Assembly: GCA_958435545.1 (NCBI GenBank) | Contig: CAUBGU010000022.1 | Coordinates: forward strand, 1-19,356 | Length of the DNA: 19,356 nucleotides | Reading direction: 5' to 3' | Source: an uncultured Collinsella sp. | Lineage (GTDB): Bacteria > Actinomycetota > Coriobacteriia > Coriobacteriales > Coriobacteriaceae | In this document: one piece after another, positions 6,823-14,707 of the stretch | Layout: each line of letters opens with the position of its first letter | Numbering within the stretch: the stretch's first letter is position 1 | Position numbers and translations under genes: made by a program | The notes under the pieces: generated by a model | What the model was told of the DNA's origin: nothing | What the model saw: only the letters and a program-made list of their open reading frames with translations | Database searches by the model: none

Positions 6823-8466
6823 TCACGCCCTGTAGAACACGTTGTCGGCAAAGAAGTTGGCTGGAGGCTCCATGCAGGCGATCTCGCCGTCGAACATCAT
6901 GGCGACGTCGTCGGACACCTGCTCGGCAAAGTCTAGGTCGTGCGTGGCAATGACAACGGTGCCGCCAGCCTGCGCATGCTCGCGCAGGGCTCGGGCGATA
7001 ATACAGCGACTTGCCAGGTCAAGGCCCTTGGTGGGCTCATCAAGCAGCAGCAGCTCGGGGCCGATCAGCAGCAGCTTTGCCAACGCAAGCAGCTGGCGCT
7101 GACCGCCCGAAAGATCGTACGGGTGACGCGCCTCCAAGCCCGCCAGACCCAGGCGCGCTGTCTGCTCCTGTGCTGCGGCCTCGTCGTATCCGCAGGTCGA
7201 AGCCCATTCCATCAGCTCGTCGCGCACCGTTTCGGCGACCAGCAATGCCTTGGGGTTCTGTGGCAGCAGCGCCGCCGAAGCCGTCCCACGCACCATGCGG
7301 CCACGCTGCAGCTTAGCCGTCTTGGCCAGCACCGAGAGCATCGTCGACTTGCCGCAGCCGTTTCCGCCCACGACCGCATGCACCGCGCCGGCCGAAAACG
7401 TCACATCGAGCCCGCGCAGCACCCAACCGCCCACGCGATCGTAGCGAAACCAGCCTTCCGACAGGGTGGTAGCCGACCCACCGTGCATTTTTTGGAGTAT
7501 TCTGCTTCCATCCGTGCGCGGGAAGGCTTCCGAGCCGTTCTCGTACGACGTTTGCGCCACAAATTCGGACGATTTGTCCAATTCCGAATTTTTTTTCGCG
7601 CTCGATACGTCCCCGGGCGGCTCCAGAGAGCCCAAATTGTCCTCACGCCTGCTGAATACTCCGTTTTTTGCACATCGGATGGCACCCCACCCCAACATGT
7701 CATCGGAAAACAGCGATTCTCGGCGTCCCAAAGAAGCCATATCCGCCACCTCGCGCACGCGACCGCCCTCAATCCGGTACGCACGCGTCGCATACTCGAG
7801 CATCGGCCGCGGTTGATGCGTAGCCACAACAACCGTGCAGCCCAGCTCACGGTTCACGCGAAACAGCGCGTGCAGAAAATTCTTCTCGGCAACGGGATCG
7901 AGCTGAGACGTGGGCTCGTCGAGTAGCAGCACACGCGGACGCAGCGCCAGGACGGCGGCAAGCGACAGCAGCTGCTTGCGGCCACCCGAAAGCGTATCGG
8001 TATCGCGATGAAGCCAGTCCTCCAGACCAAAGAAATAGCTGGTCTCGGCAACACGGCGGCGCATCTCGTCGCGCGACGCACCCAGATTCTCTAGCCCAAA
8101 CGCCATCTCGTGCCACACGGTCTCGCACACAATCTGGTTCTCGGGATCCTGGAACACGTAGCCCACGCGCTCCGCAGACGCGCGCACGTCCATGTCGGCA
8201 ACGTTCTCGCCCAGCACGAGCAGTTCGCCAGCGCGCTCGCCCGCCGGAGCAATCTCGGGCTTGAGCAGCGACAGCAGCGTCGACTTACCCGATCCGGTAC
8301 CGCCAACAAGCAACGCAAATGCACCTTGGGGAACAGACCAGTCGAGCCCCTCGAGCACCGCAGCATCAGCCCCGGGGTAGGCAAAGCTCAGGCTCCGCAC
8401 CTCAATCGCCGGCATATCCGAGCCGCACGCCGCGCGTGAGGCCGGGCCCCTATCCAACCGAGTCAT
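6823..8466 (-). CDS. ecfA: ECF transporter double ATPase (fused EcfA-EcfA')
   Basis: Cytosolic engine of the ECF importer, with both ATPases on one 547-aa chain. First domain: Walker A GGTGSGKST (55-63), Q-loop FQDPENQ (105-111), signature LSGGRKQ (159-165), Walker B LLLDEP (180-185), switch His217. Second domain: GGNGCGKST (367-375), LSGGQRQ (452-458), LLLLDEP (472-478), His509. Both halves look active; the FQDPENQ of the first is a typical ECF Q-loop. The linker (about 255-335) is long, polar and lower in GC. Residues about 265-328 are encoded by the inverted-repeat element at 7483-7673. The ATG overlaps the ecfT stop as TGATG, with AGAGG upstream; a second ATG at 8415 lacks an SD. Confidence 0.93.
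   Translation of the reverse strand: MTRLDRGPASRAACGSDMPAIEVRSLSFAYPGADAAVLEGLDWSVPQGAFALLVGGTGSGKSTLLSLLKPEIAPAGERAGELLVLGENVADMDVRASAERVGYVFQDPENQIVCETVWHEMAFGLENLGASRDEMRRRVAETSYFFGLEDWLHRDTDTLSGGRKQLLSLAAVLALRPRVLLLDEPTSQLDPVAEKNFLHALFRVNRELGCTVVVATHQPRPMLEYATRAYRIEGGRVREVADMASLGRRESLFSDDMLGWGAIRCAKNGVFSRREDNLGSLEPPGDVSSAKKNSELDKSSEFVAQTSYENGSEAFPRTDGSRILQKMHGGSATTLSEGWFRYDRVGGWVLRGLDVTFSAGAVHAVVGGNGCGKSTMLSVLAKTAKLQRGRMVRGTASAALLPQNPKALLVAETVRDELMEWASTCGYDEAAAQEQTARLGLAGLEARHPYDLSGGQRQLLALAKLLLIGPELLLLDEPTKGLDLASRCIIARALREHAQAGGTVVIATHDLDFAEQVSDDVAMMFDGEIACMEPPANFFADNVFYRA
7483..7673. repeat. 191-bp inverted-repeat element lying in frame inside ecfA
   Basis: Imperfect 23-bp termini: the left arm (7483-7505) reads GTGCA, six Ts, GGAGTATTC, TGC; the complement of the right arm (7651-7673) reads GTGCA, an A-run, GGAGTATTC, AGC. 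The inside holds a second palindrome (AATTCGGACGATTTGTCC and CCGAATT near 7562-7590). GC content is clearly below that of the flanking ATPase domains. The element keeps one open frame through ecfA, encoding about 64 polar residues between the two ATPase domains. The shape suggests a MITE-like insertion fixed in a tolerant linker. Confidence 0.65.
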
Positions 8467-9359
8467 CAGCCGAACCTCTTCTCATCGATCGCATGCAACA
8501 CACAGGGCAGCACCATCCAAACAGCATACACGGCATAGCCCAGCCACGGCGCAGGCACCGAAAGCTGCGGGTAAAACGAATACTGCGTCGTCGCGGCCCA
8601 CGCCACTGCCGCCGTGGCCACGCCAAACAGCGCAAGCCCAACCAGCGCGGCAGCGTCGCTGCGCCCCAGCCGATACCGCGTGTACGTCGTGCGACGCGTC
8701 GCGGCACCCCACCCGCGCGAGCGCATGGCATCCGCGCGCTCAAGCGAATCTTCCATGCCCCAGCCCATCAGCACGCTCGACGCCCGCAGGTGCGATCGCA
8801 CGGGATCGGTGGGCGCACGCCCCGGCACATCGATCGCGTCCTGCACCGCCAGCACCGTGCGGCCGCGGCGCAAAAACTGTGGGATAAGCCGCATGCACAT
8901 CGAGATCATGAGCGCGATCACCGGTGCGGCATTGCCCAGCAGCGCGAGCACCTTGTCGTATTCGAGCATCGACGCCGCGGCCTCAAACCACAGCACGCTC
9001 GCCACAAACAGCCCACCCATGCACAAGCCATATACCATGCTTTCCAGATACACCGCGCGCACGCCGATGCGAAACAGCTCGGTCGAGCCCGATGCACTAA
9101 ACAGAGGGTTGACCAGCGCGATAATCAAAATAACCGGCAGCTGCCAGCGAAGCGCCCCTAACGTGCGCGCAGCACCGCGCGTCGCAAGCCCGTACGCCAG
9201 CCCGCCCGCAAGCGACAGCGCAATCAGCACCGGTTGCATCGAGAACATGGTGAGCCCCAGCGTCAACGCTATGTAGACCGCCGGCACCGCCGGATGCGAC
9301 ATTGAAAATGCCCCCACGGGCTCGGCGCCCGAACCCTCTCGCATGTTGTCCATAGGCAT
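8466..9359 (-). CDS. ecfT: ECF transporter T component (EcfT)
   Basis: Membrane scaffold linking the ATPases to the S component. The 297-aa protein has hydrophobic segments in its N-terminal half, then a cytosolic region with SMLEYDKVLALLG and, further on, ADAMRSRGWG, the Ala/x-Arg-(Ser/Gly) coupling motif that docks into the ATPase grooves, then C-terminal membrane segments. The start at 9359 has GGGAGG 6 nt upstream; Met3 and Met6 are in-frame alternatives. It is first in the operon, overlapping ecfA by one base. The 193-bp gap to the divergent glmU holds no recognised riboswitch. Confidence 0.9.
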   Translation of the reverse strand: MPMDNMREGSGAEPVGAFSMSHPAVPAVYIALTLGLTMFSMQPVLIALSLAGGLAYGLATRGAARTLGALRWQLPVILIIALVNPLFSASGSTELFRIGVRAVYLESMVYGLCMGGLFVASVLWFEAAASMLEYDKVLALLGNAAPVIALMISMCMRLIPQFLRRGRTVLAVQDAIDVPGRAPTDPVRSHLRASSVLMGWGMEDSLERADAMRSRGWGAATRRTTYTRYRLGRSDAAALVGLALFGVATAAVAWAATTQYSFYPQLSVPAPWLGYAVYAVWMVLPCVLHAIDEKRFG

Positions 9360-9552
9360 CCCCGCCCTCCCGCCAAATCACCGACGCCGAAGCACTGCCG
9401 GCACCGCCCGCAAGCAGCGCAAACACCACGCCGGCGGCGCAAGCCTCAACCGCCGCAAACCAATCGCTACGCGCTCATCATATGCCTGCGGTATCATATT
9501 GCGCCGTGTATCGTTTCCAAACACACGTCTCTATAACGTAACAGGAGATCAC

Positions 9553-10965
9553 ATGGACGCAACCGCAATTATCCTCGCTGCCGGCGAGGGCACCCGCATG
9601 AAGTCGAACCACTGTAAGGTTTCGCACAAGATCCTGGGCAAGCCCATGGTCCAGTGGATCGTCGACGCCACCATCAAGGCCGGCTGCAGCCGCGTCGTGG
9701 TCGTCATCGGCAGCCACGCCGACGAGATGCGCGCCCTGATCGACGGCGCCTACGCCAACAGCGCCACCAAAGTCGAGTGCGTTGAGCAGACCGAGCGCCT
9801 GGGCACCGGTCACGCCGTGAAGGTCGCGCTCGAGGCCTGCGGCATCACGCAAGGCCCCGTCGTCGTGCTCAACGGCGACCTGCCGCTCATCACCGCCGAC
9901 ACCGTCGCCAAGTTCGCGCAGACCGTCGCCACCGGCGAGCTCGCCTGCACCGTCATGACCATGACCCCGCCCGACCCCTTCGGCTACGGCCGCATCAAGC
10001 TGGGTGCCGACGGCCAGATCGAACGCATCATCGAGCAGAAGGACTGCACACCCGAGCAGGCCGCCACGCTGCTCGAGTGCAACGCCGGCTGCTACGCCTT
10101 CGACGGCGCGCAGCTCGCCGCGCACATTGACGAGATCGGCAACGACAACGCGCAGTCCGAGTACTATCTGCCCGACATGCTCGAGATCCTCAAGGGCCAC
10201 GGCCAGGCAGTCTCCATCTTCCACTGCGATGACTACCGCGACGGCCTGGGCGTCAACAGCCGCATCCAGCTCGCGCAGCTCACCGCCATCGCGCGCGACC
10301 GCATCAACGAGCACTGGATGGCCGAGGGCGTTACCTTCATCGACCCCACGCAGGCCTGGATCGGCCCCGACGCCACCATCGGCCGCGACACCGTCGTGTG
10401 GCCGCAGACGCACCTGATCGGCCACGTCACCGTGGGCGAGGAGTGCCAGCTCGGCCCCAACAGCCGTCTCACCGACACCACCGTCGGCAGCGGCTGCATC
10501 ATCGATGAGACCATCGCCATCGAGGCCGTCATCGAGAACGGCGTCGACTGCGGCCCGCGCGCCTACCTGCGCCCGGGCACCCACATGCTCGACGGATCCA
10601 AGGCCGGAACGCACGTGGAGATCAAGAAGTCCACGATCGGCGAGGGCTCCAAGGTGCCGCACCTGTCCTACATCGGCGACACCACCATGGGCTCCGGCGT
10701 CAACGTGGGCGCGGGCTCCATCACCTGCAACTACGACGGCGTGCACAAGCACAAGACCGTCATCGGCAAGGATGCCTTCATCGGTTCCGACACCATGATG
10801 GTCGCGCCCGCCCAGATTGGCGACGGCGCACTCGTGGCCGCCGGCTCCGTCATCACCGAGCCGGTCCCGGCCGACGCACTCGGTCTGGGCCGCGCCCGTC
10901 AGGTAAATATCGAGGGCTGGGCCGCCGATTATCGCCGCCGTCTGCACGAGAACGACGAGGTATAA
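9553..10965 (+). CDS. glmU: Bifunctional UDP-N-acetylglucosamine pyrophosphorylase / glucosamine-1-P acetyltransferase
   Basis: Makes UDP-GlcNAc for peptidoglycan and other glycans: the C-terminal domain acetylates glucosamine-1-phosphate and the N-terminal domain transfers UMP. The 470-aa protein starts with IILAAGEGTRMKS (6-18), the nucleotidyltransferase signature, followed by GTGHAV and LNGDLPLI with the metal-binding Asp. From about residue 250 it is a left-handed beta-helix of hexapeptide repeats ending with YLRPGT, VEIKKS, YIGD and GAGSITCNYDG, the acetyl-CoA site. AGGAG lies 5 nt upstream of the ATG at 9553; the open frame continues upstream but without homology. A TATCAT at 9492-9497 is a possible -10 box. 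It heads glmU-prs-(insert)-pth. Confidence 0.97.
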   Translation: MDATAIILAAGEGTRMKSNHCKVSHKILGKPMVQWIVDATIKAGCSRVVVVIGSHADEMRALIDGAYANSATKVECVEQTERLGTGHAVKVALEACGITQGPVVVLNGDLPLITADTVAKFAQTVATGELACTVMTMTPPDPFGYGRIKLGADGQIERIIEQKDCTPEQAATLLECNAGCYAFDGAQLAAHIDEIGNDNAQSEYYLPDMLEILKGHGQAVSIFHCDDYRDGLGVNSRIQLAQLTAIARDRINEHWMAEGVTFIDPTQAWIGPDATIGRDTVVWPQTHLIGHVTVGEECQLGPNSRLTDTTVGSGCIIDETIAIEAVIENGVDCGPRAYLRPGTHMLDGSKAGTHVEIKKSTIGEGSKVPHLSYIGDTTMGSGVNVGAGSITCNYDGVHKHKTVIGKDAFIGSDTMMVAPAQIGDGALVAAGSVITEPVPADALGLGRARQVNIEGWAADYRRRLHENDEV

Positions 10966-10980
10966 CGTTTTACCAAGCAC

Positions 10981-11015
10981 AAAAGGAGCTGTTCCATGAG
11001 GACGGCTCTTTTTTT
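10981..11015 (+). terminator. Rho-independent terminator after glmU
   Basis: A stem pairing AAAGGAGC-TGTTCC with GGACGGCTCTTT (one bulge, 4-nt loop ATGA) is followed by a run of Ts to 11015. It lies 15 bp past the glmU stop, so prs probably depends mainly on its own promoter. Confidence 0.8.
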
Positions 11016-11106
11016 CTATCGTGACCTGCGCGACCGGATGAGTGGTCGGTTCGTGTCCGTTGACGGTAAAGACGTTATCAAGACTCGATAAACCCCGTCG
11101 CGCGGT

Positions 11107-11112
11107 TACAAT
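11107..11112 (+). promoter_or_regulatory. Candidate -10 box for prs
   Basis: TACAAT lies 46 bp upstream of the prs start and downstream of the glmU terminator. The expected -35 position is poor; a good TTGACG occurs at 11060-11065 but is too far for this -10 and may belong to a second promoter. Confidence 0.35.
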
Positions 11113-11158
11113 GCAACAAGGCATCTATATGGCATTCGATGTATAAAGGAGAAGGGTA

Positions 11159-12145
11159 ATGCCGATTAATGATCCCGAGAAGTCGGAGAATATGCGCAAG
11201 TCCATCCGCGTGTATTCCGGTTCCTCCAACCGTCCCCTCGCTCAGAAGATCGCTGAGTACCTTGGGGTCGAGCTTTCGGGCCTTACGCTAAAGCAGTTCG
11301 CCAATGGTGAGATTTACGCCCGCTACGACGAGACCGTCCGCGGCGCCGACGTCTTCCTGATTCAGTCCGTGGCCGGCGGCAACGTCAACGACATGCTCAT
11401 GGAGCTGCTCATCGCCACCGACGCTGCCAAGCGCGCATCCGCCCGCTCCATCACCGCCGTCATCACCCACTACGGCTATGCCCGCCAGGACCGCAAGGCC
11501 GGCCCGCGCGAGCCCATCACCGCCCGCCTCGTCGCCAACCTGCTCGAGCGCGCTGGCGTCAACCGCATCATCACCCTCGACCTGCACCAGGGCCAGATTC
11601 AGGGCTTCTTCGATATCCCGGTTAACCACCTGTCCGCGCTGCCGCTGTTTGGCCAGTACTATAACGACATGCACTTCGACACCGACAACCTGGTTGTCGT
11701 CTCCCCCGATGTGGGCCGCGCCAAGGCCGCCAAGAAGCTGTCCGACATGCTCGGCTGCGACCTGGCCATCGCCCACAAGGGCCGTCCGCGCCACAACGCC
11801 GCCGAGGTCATGGGCATCATCGGTGACATCAAGGGCAAGACCTGCATCATCAACGACGACATGATCGACACCGCTGGCACCCTGTGCGCCAACGTCAAGG
11901 AGCTCAAGGCTATGGGCGCTGGCGACATCTACGTCTGCGCCACCCACGGCATCTTCTCCGGTCCGGCCATCGAGCGTCTGAACGACGCCCCGATCGTCGA
12001 GTGCCTCGTCACCGACGCCATTCCCGTCGAGGTCGGCGGCAAAATCAAGACCATCTCGGTCGCCGAGGAGTTCGCTCAGGCCATCTCCGCCGTTTACCAC
12101 GAGGAGCCCGTCTCCACGCTTGTCGGCGGCGACTTCGCGCTGTAA
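11159..12145 (+). CDS. prs: Ribose-phosphate pyrophosphokinase (PRPP synthetase)
   Basis: Transfers pyrophosphate from ATP to ribose-5-phosphate to give PRPP for nucleotides, NAD, His and Trp. The 328-aa protein has the family landmarks in order: FANGEIYARY, FLIQS, HYGYARQDRK with GPREPITARL (flexible ATP loop), LDLHQGQIQGFFDIPVNHL, VVSPDVGRAKAAKKLSD, and the PRPP-binding loop NDDMIDTAGTL. GGAG lies 7 nt before the ATG at 11159; Met12 also has a GGAG but with shorter spacing. The first 12 residues are an extension relative to many homologues. A strong terminator follows at 12179. Confidence 0.97.
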   Translation: MPINDPEKSENMRKSIRVYSGSSNRPLAQKIAEYLGVELSGLTLKQFANGEIYARYDETVRGADVFLIQSVAGGNVNDMLMELLIATDAAKRASARSITAVITHYGYARQDRKAGPREPITARLVANLLERAGVNRIITLDLHQGQIQGFFDIPVNHLSALPLFGQYYNDMHFDTDNLVVVSPDVGRAKAAKKLSDMLGCDLAIAHKGRPRHNAAEVMGIIGDIKGKTCIINDDMIDTAGTLCANVKELKAMGAGDIYVCATHGIFSGPAIERLNDAPIVECLVTDAIPVEVGGKIKTISVAEEFAQAISAVYHEEPVSTLVGGDFAL

Positions 12146-12178
12146 TCCAGCGTGCATCTCATCATCTTTGGTGTTTTT

Positions 12179-12209
12179 AAAGGGTCGGAAGCTCGCTTCC
12201 GACCCTTTT
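12179..12209 (+). terminator. Rho-independent terminator after prs
   Basis: A 13-bp perfect stem (AAAGGGTCGGAAG and its complement) with a 4-nt loop runs into a short T-run, 33 bp past the prs stop. It isolates prs from everything downstream and lies just before the first 205-bp element. Confidence 0.88.
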
Positions 12210-12229
12210 CTATCCCTCGCCAACCTTCC

Positions 12230-12434
12230 CTGGACAATTAGTTCAGATACGTATTTTTCTAAAGCTCCAAAGGGCCGTTCGGAGCCTTCTGAGCTCCCCG
12301 GCGGATGCCATACCGTCCAAAGCTCATCGTTTTCGAGTACAGCCGCTGCATTTTTATCCTCAAATCGCCCTCAAAGGCCCTTAGAAACGCCTCGAACGCC
12401 CGCCGCCTTATACGTATCTGAACTAACTGTCCAG
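12230..12434. mobile_element. MITE-like element, 205 bp, copy 1
   Basis: Terminal inverted repeats of 25 bp (12230-12254 and 12410-12434) differ at one position and read inward from CTGGACA with the core TTAGTTCAGATACGTAT. There is no ORF of note inside. A second element of 206 bp with the same termini lies at 13757-13962, on the other side of the 375-aa gene. The interiors differ apart from a shared CTAAAGCTCCAAA. Size, termini and lack of coding match a non-autonomous miniature transposable element; no target-site duplication was established by eye. Confidence 0.72.
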
Positions 12435-12596
12435 TAGATATCGTCAACCTTCGCGGCAGAGCTCAATTTCCTGTAATCCCCTCGACCGATTCCACCGATT
12501 TCATAACGCCCAGCCGTTCGTGGCGCGCAGCGCCCCGCTGAGCGAAAAGAACGGTATGGCGGTCGCATTCTGCCTCCAACTTAGTACGTTATAGCT

Positions 12597-13724
12597 ATGA
12601 CGACCGTGATTTCACATTTCTCCGCCCTCCGCGCAATTCGTCGCGCACGACGGGCGTACTCTGCCCTACCCTGGGACTCCGTTGATAGCGAACAGCAAGC
12701 ACAGGCCTTGGCTGGCTGCATTCCCAACAATGACGCGATAGACTTTGGCGCACTTTCGATACTCGACGCCTGGAATGAAGATGATTCCGAACTGCTCGAT
12801 CTTCTCGTTTCAAACGAAGACAACAGGCGCCCCGACAAGCGACTTCTTCAGCATATTCTCTCCACTCCTCTTCCTGAAGGTGCAATTATGCACGTCGAGG
12901 CCGACATCTACGCAACGTCTCCTGCCATGACAGCCATGCTTTGTTCCAAAAATGAATCAGTCGCCAAAACCTTGATGCTCCTTATGGAGCTGCTCGGAAC
13001 CTACTCCCTTCCTCCCGGGGCAACATACCCCATTGCCTATGACGACATCTGGCCCAAGGGCGATGACTACGAAGCGATGGACGACCTCGATTGCCGGGGC
13101 GACCAGTCGGCGACCGAACAGCAGAACGAAACCCGCTACGAACAGGCACACTACAAATGCGAGCCCGCCACGACCATCGAAGATCTCGAGACTGTTGCAC
13201 AGCTTGCCAAAAGCAGCTCATACACCTCGTTTCGCACGGCAGTCAAGCTCGCCCGACCCGGATCTGCATCCCCAGCCGAATCCCTAATGTTTGCCGTTCT
13301 CGGAGCGCCCATGCGCTTTGGCGGATTCGGATGTTGCAGCCTGCCCATGGGAGGCCTGCTACTCAACTATCGAATCGACTTCGACACTCTTGCGGTCAAC
13401 ATGTCCTCCGGCATCCCTTACGCCATCTGCGACCTATATTGCCCGGCCGCCGGAGTCGACAACGAATACAACGGAATTGGGCATGAGCTTCAAAACGCTC
13501 GCATCCACGATGGCAATCGAAATAATGGCCTCAAGGCAATGGGCATCCACGTCCTGGTTATCAATCGCGACCAAATGAAAGACCTTGTTGCACTCGAAGC
13601 CTTCGCCCAAACGATGCATCGACTCGCGGGAGTCCGATTCCGATACCGTATCAAGGGCTATCGCAAGCGTCAGGCCGCTTGGCTCAACGCCCTGCGGGCC
13701 GGAATCGGCCTTGCACCGGTCTAA
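12597..13724 (+). CDS. Unrecognised 375-aa protein with Vsr/DUF559-like nuclease C-terminus
   Basis: Not a recognised named gene. The N-terminal part (1-90) is charged with an Arg-rich stretch (LRAIRRARRA, 11-20). Residues 93-140 contain LPEGAIMHVEADIYATSP and ELLGTYSLPPG. Residues 226-260 hold SPAESLMFAVLGAP, GGFG and NYRIDFD. The 276-322 region (YAICDLYCP, DNEYNGIGHE, RNNGLKAMGIHVLVIN) resembles the core of Vsr/DUF559 PD-(D/E)XK nucleases: Glu228, Asp279 and Glu290-x-Asn292 stand where catalytic residues would be, Asn replacing the usual Asp or Lys. A basic tail (350-358) follows. Codon use is more AT-rich than in neighbours. There is no SD before the ATG; TACGTT at 12585-12590 would permit a leaderless transcript. 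It is flanked by two MITE-like elements between prs and pth, which suggests horizontal gain. A defence or DNA-processing role is possible but unproven. Confidence 0.8.
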   Translation: MTTVISHFSALRAIRRARRAYSALPWDSVDSEQQAQALAGCIPNNDAIDFGALSILDAWNEDDSELLDLLVSNEDNRRPDKRLLQHILSTPLPEGAIMHVEADIYATSPAMTAMLCSKNESVAKTLMLLMELLGTYSLPPGATYPIAYDDIWPKGDDYEAMDDLDCRGDQSATEQQNETRYEQAHYKCEPATTIEDLETVAQLAKSSSYTSFRTAVKLARPGSASPAESLMFAVLGAPMRFGGFGCCSLPMGGLLLNYRIDFDTLAVNMSSGIPYAICDLYCPAAGVDNEYNGIGHELQNARIHDGNRNNGLKAMGIHVLVINRDQMKDLVALEAFAQTMHRLAGVRFRYRIKGYRKRQAAWLNALRAGIGLAPV

Positions 13725-13756
13725 ACGGCGAATCACCCGTGCGCCGTCAAACAGGG

Positions 13757-13962
13757 CTGGACAGTTAGTTCAAATACGTATAACTAGACATATTGAATTA
13801 GGCTGTTTTGCAGCTATCTCTATACCATTCGCCCTATTTGAAGGCAGGGTAGACTTCAAAACAGCGTCATATGGGCTAACTAAAGCTCCAAAACAACGCA
13901 TCGGCATTGAATTGAGCAATTCGAGTCCTCAGAACTTATACGTATCTGAACTAGCTGTCCAC
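13757..13962. mobile_element. MITE-like element, 206 bp, copy 2
   Basis: 25-bp termini at 13757-13781 and 13938-13962 match those of copy 1 with two or three differences in each arm (the outermost base on the right is changed). The interior is AT-richer than copy 1, has no gene, and shares CTAAAGCTCCAAA. It begins 33 bp after the stop of the 375-aa gene and ends 113 bp before pth. Confidence 0.72.
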
Positions 13963-14075
13963 CTCGGATTTCGACGGCCGTCCAAACGCCCCCAAACAAC
14001 CTCAATCGCCCTCCATTTGACAGCGGCAGCAGGGTCGCTCACCATAGCAGGCGACAAATCAACGAAAGGACAAAC

Positions 14076-14705
14076 ATGGCAGCTGCACAGCCGCTCAAGA
14101 TTCGCATGGTTGCCGGACTTGGCAACCCTGGCGATGAGTATGCCGAGACCCGCCACAACGCTGGCTTCAAAGCGATCGACGAGTTGGCCCGTCAGGCCGG
14201 CGTCACGTACTGGAAAAACCAGGCCGGCGCCGAGGTCGCGCTCATCAACATCAACGATCCCGAGGAAGAGGGCGGTAAGCGCCAGATTGTACTGGTCAAG
14301 CCGCAGTCGTATATGAATACCTCGGGTGGCCCCATCTCCAAGCTCTGCCGCGAGTACAAGATCAAGGCCGAGGAGCTGCTCGTAATCCACGACGAGCTCG
14401 ACATTCCCGCCGGCGACGTACGTGTTAAGGTGGGCGGTGGCCACGCCGGTCACAACGGCCTGCGCTCCATCATCGACAAGATGGGCAGCCGCGACTTCAG
14501 CCGCATCCGCACCGGCATCGGCAACCCTCCCGGCAAGATGGCCGTCGCCGACTACGTGCTTAAGCAGCTGCGCGCCCGCGAGGCCGAGGACTTCCAGGAC
14601 ACCTGCGCCCGCGCGGCCGACGCCGCGGGTCTCGCCATCGTTCACGGCGTAATCTACGCCCGCGACCATGTCAACGGCGCCGCCTCCGCCAACGGCAAGC
14701 ACTAA
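14076..14705 (+). CDS. pth: Peptidyl-tRNA hydrolase
   Basis: Releases peptides from peptidyl-tRNAs that drop off the ribosome, recycling tRNA. The 209-aa protein has the full family pattern: AGLGNPGDEY (13-22), TRHNAG with catalytic His27, KPQSYMN, HDELDIPAG with the catalytic Asp, KVGGGHAGHNGLRSI, and RIRTGIGNPP. AAAGGA lies about 6 nt upstream of the ATG. In many bacteria pth follows prs or glmU-prs; here they are separated by the 375-aa gene and its flanking elements. A strong terminator at 14812-14860 ends the transcript. Confidence 0.96.
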   Translation: MAAAQPLKIRMVAGLGNPGDEYAETRHNAGFKAIDELARQAGVTYWKNQAGAEVALININDPEEEGGKRQIVLVKPQSYMNTSGGPISKLCREYKIKAEELLVIHDELDIPAGDVRVKVGGGHAGHNGLRSIIDKMGSRDFSRIRTGIGNPPGKMAVADYVLKQLRAREAEDFQDTCARAADAAGLAIVHGVIYARDHVNGAASANGKH

Positions 14706-14707
14706 AA

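Noticed and set aside
9376..9500. A 39-codon ATG-started frame upstream of ecfT on the minus strand (MIPQAYDERV...), and an alternative frame with a hydrophobic stretch
   Set aside because: No SD, no homology recognised, and Arg/Leu/Ala-rich composition expected by chance. A remnant of a lost ECF operon gene is possible but not supportable.
9360..9552. A cobalamin, thiamine or other riboswitch upstream of the ECF operon
   Set aside because: No conserved riboswitch core could be recognised in the 193-bp gap on the minus strand.
9478..11124. A 548-codon open frame on the minus strand opposite glmU
   Set aside because: The composition (Asp/Val/Gly/Ala-rich) is that of a mirror frame of a GC-rich gene; glmU on the plus strand has every expected motif and an SD.
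11288..12223. A 311-codon minus-strand frame opposite prs
   Set aside because: Antisense shadow of prs, with no domain or ribosome binding site.
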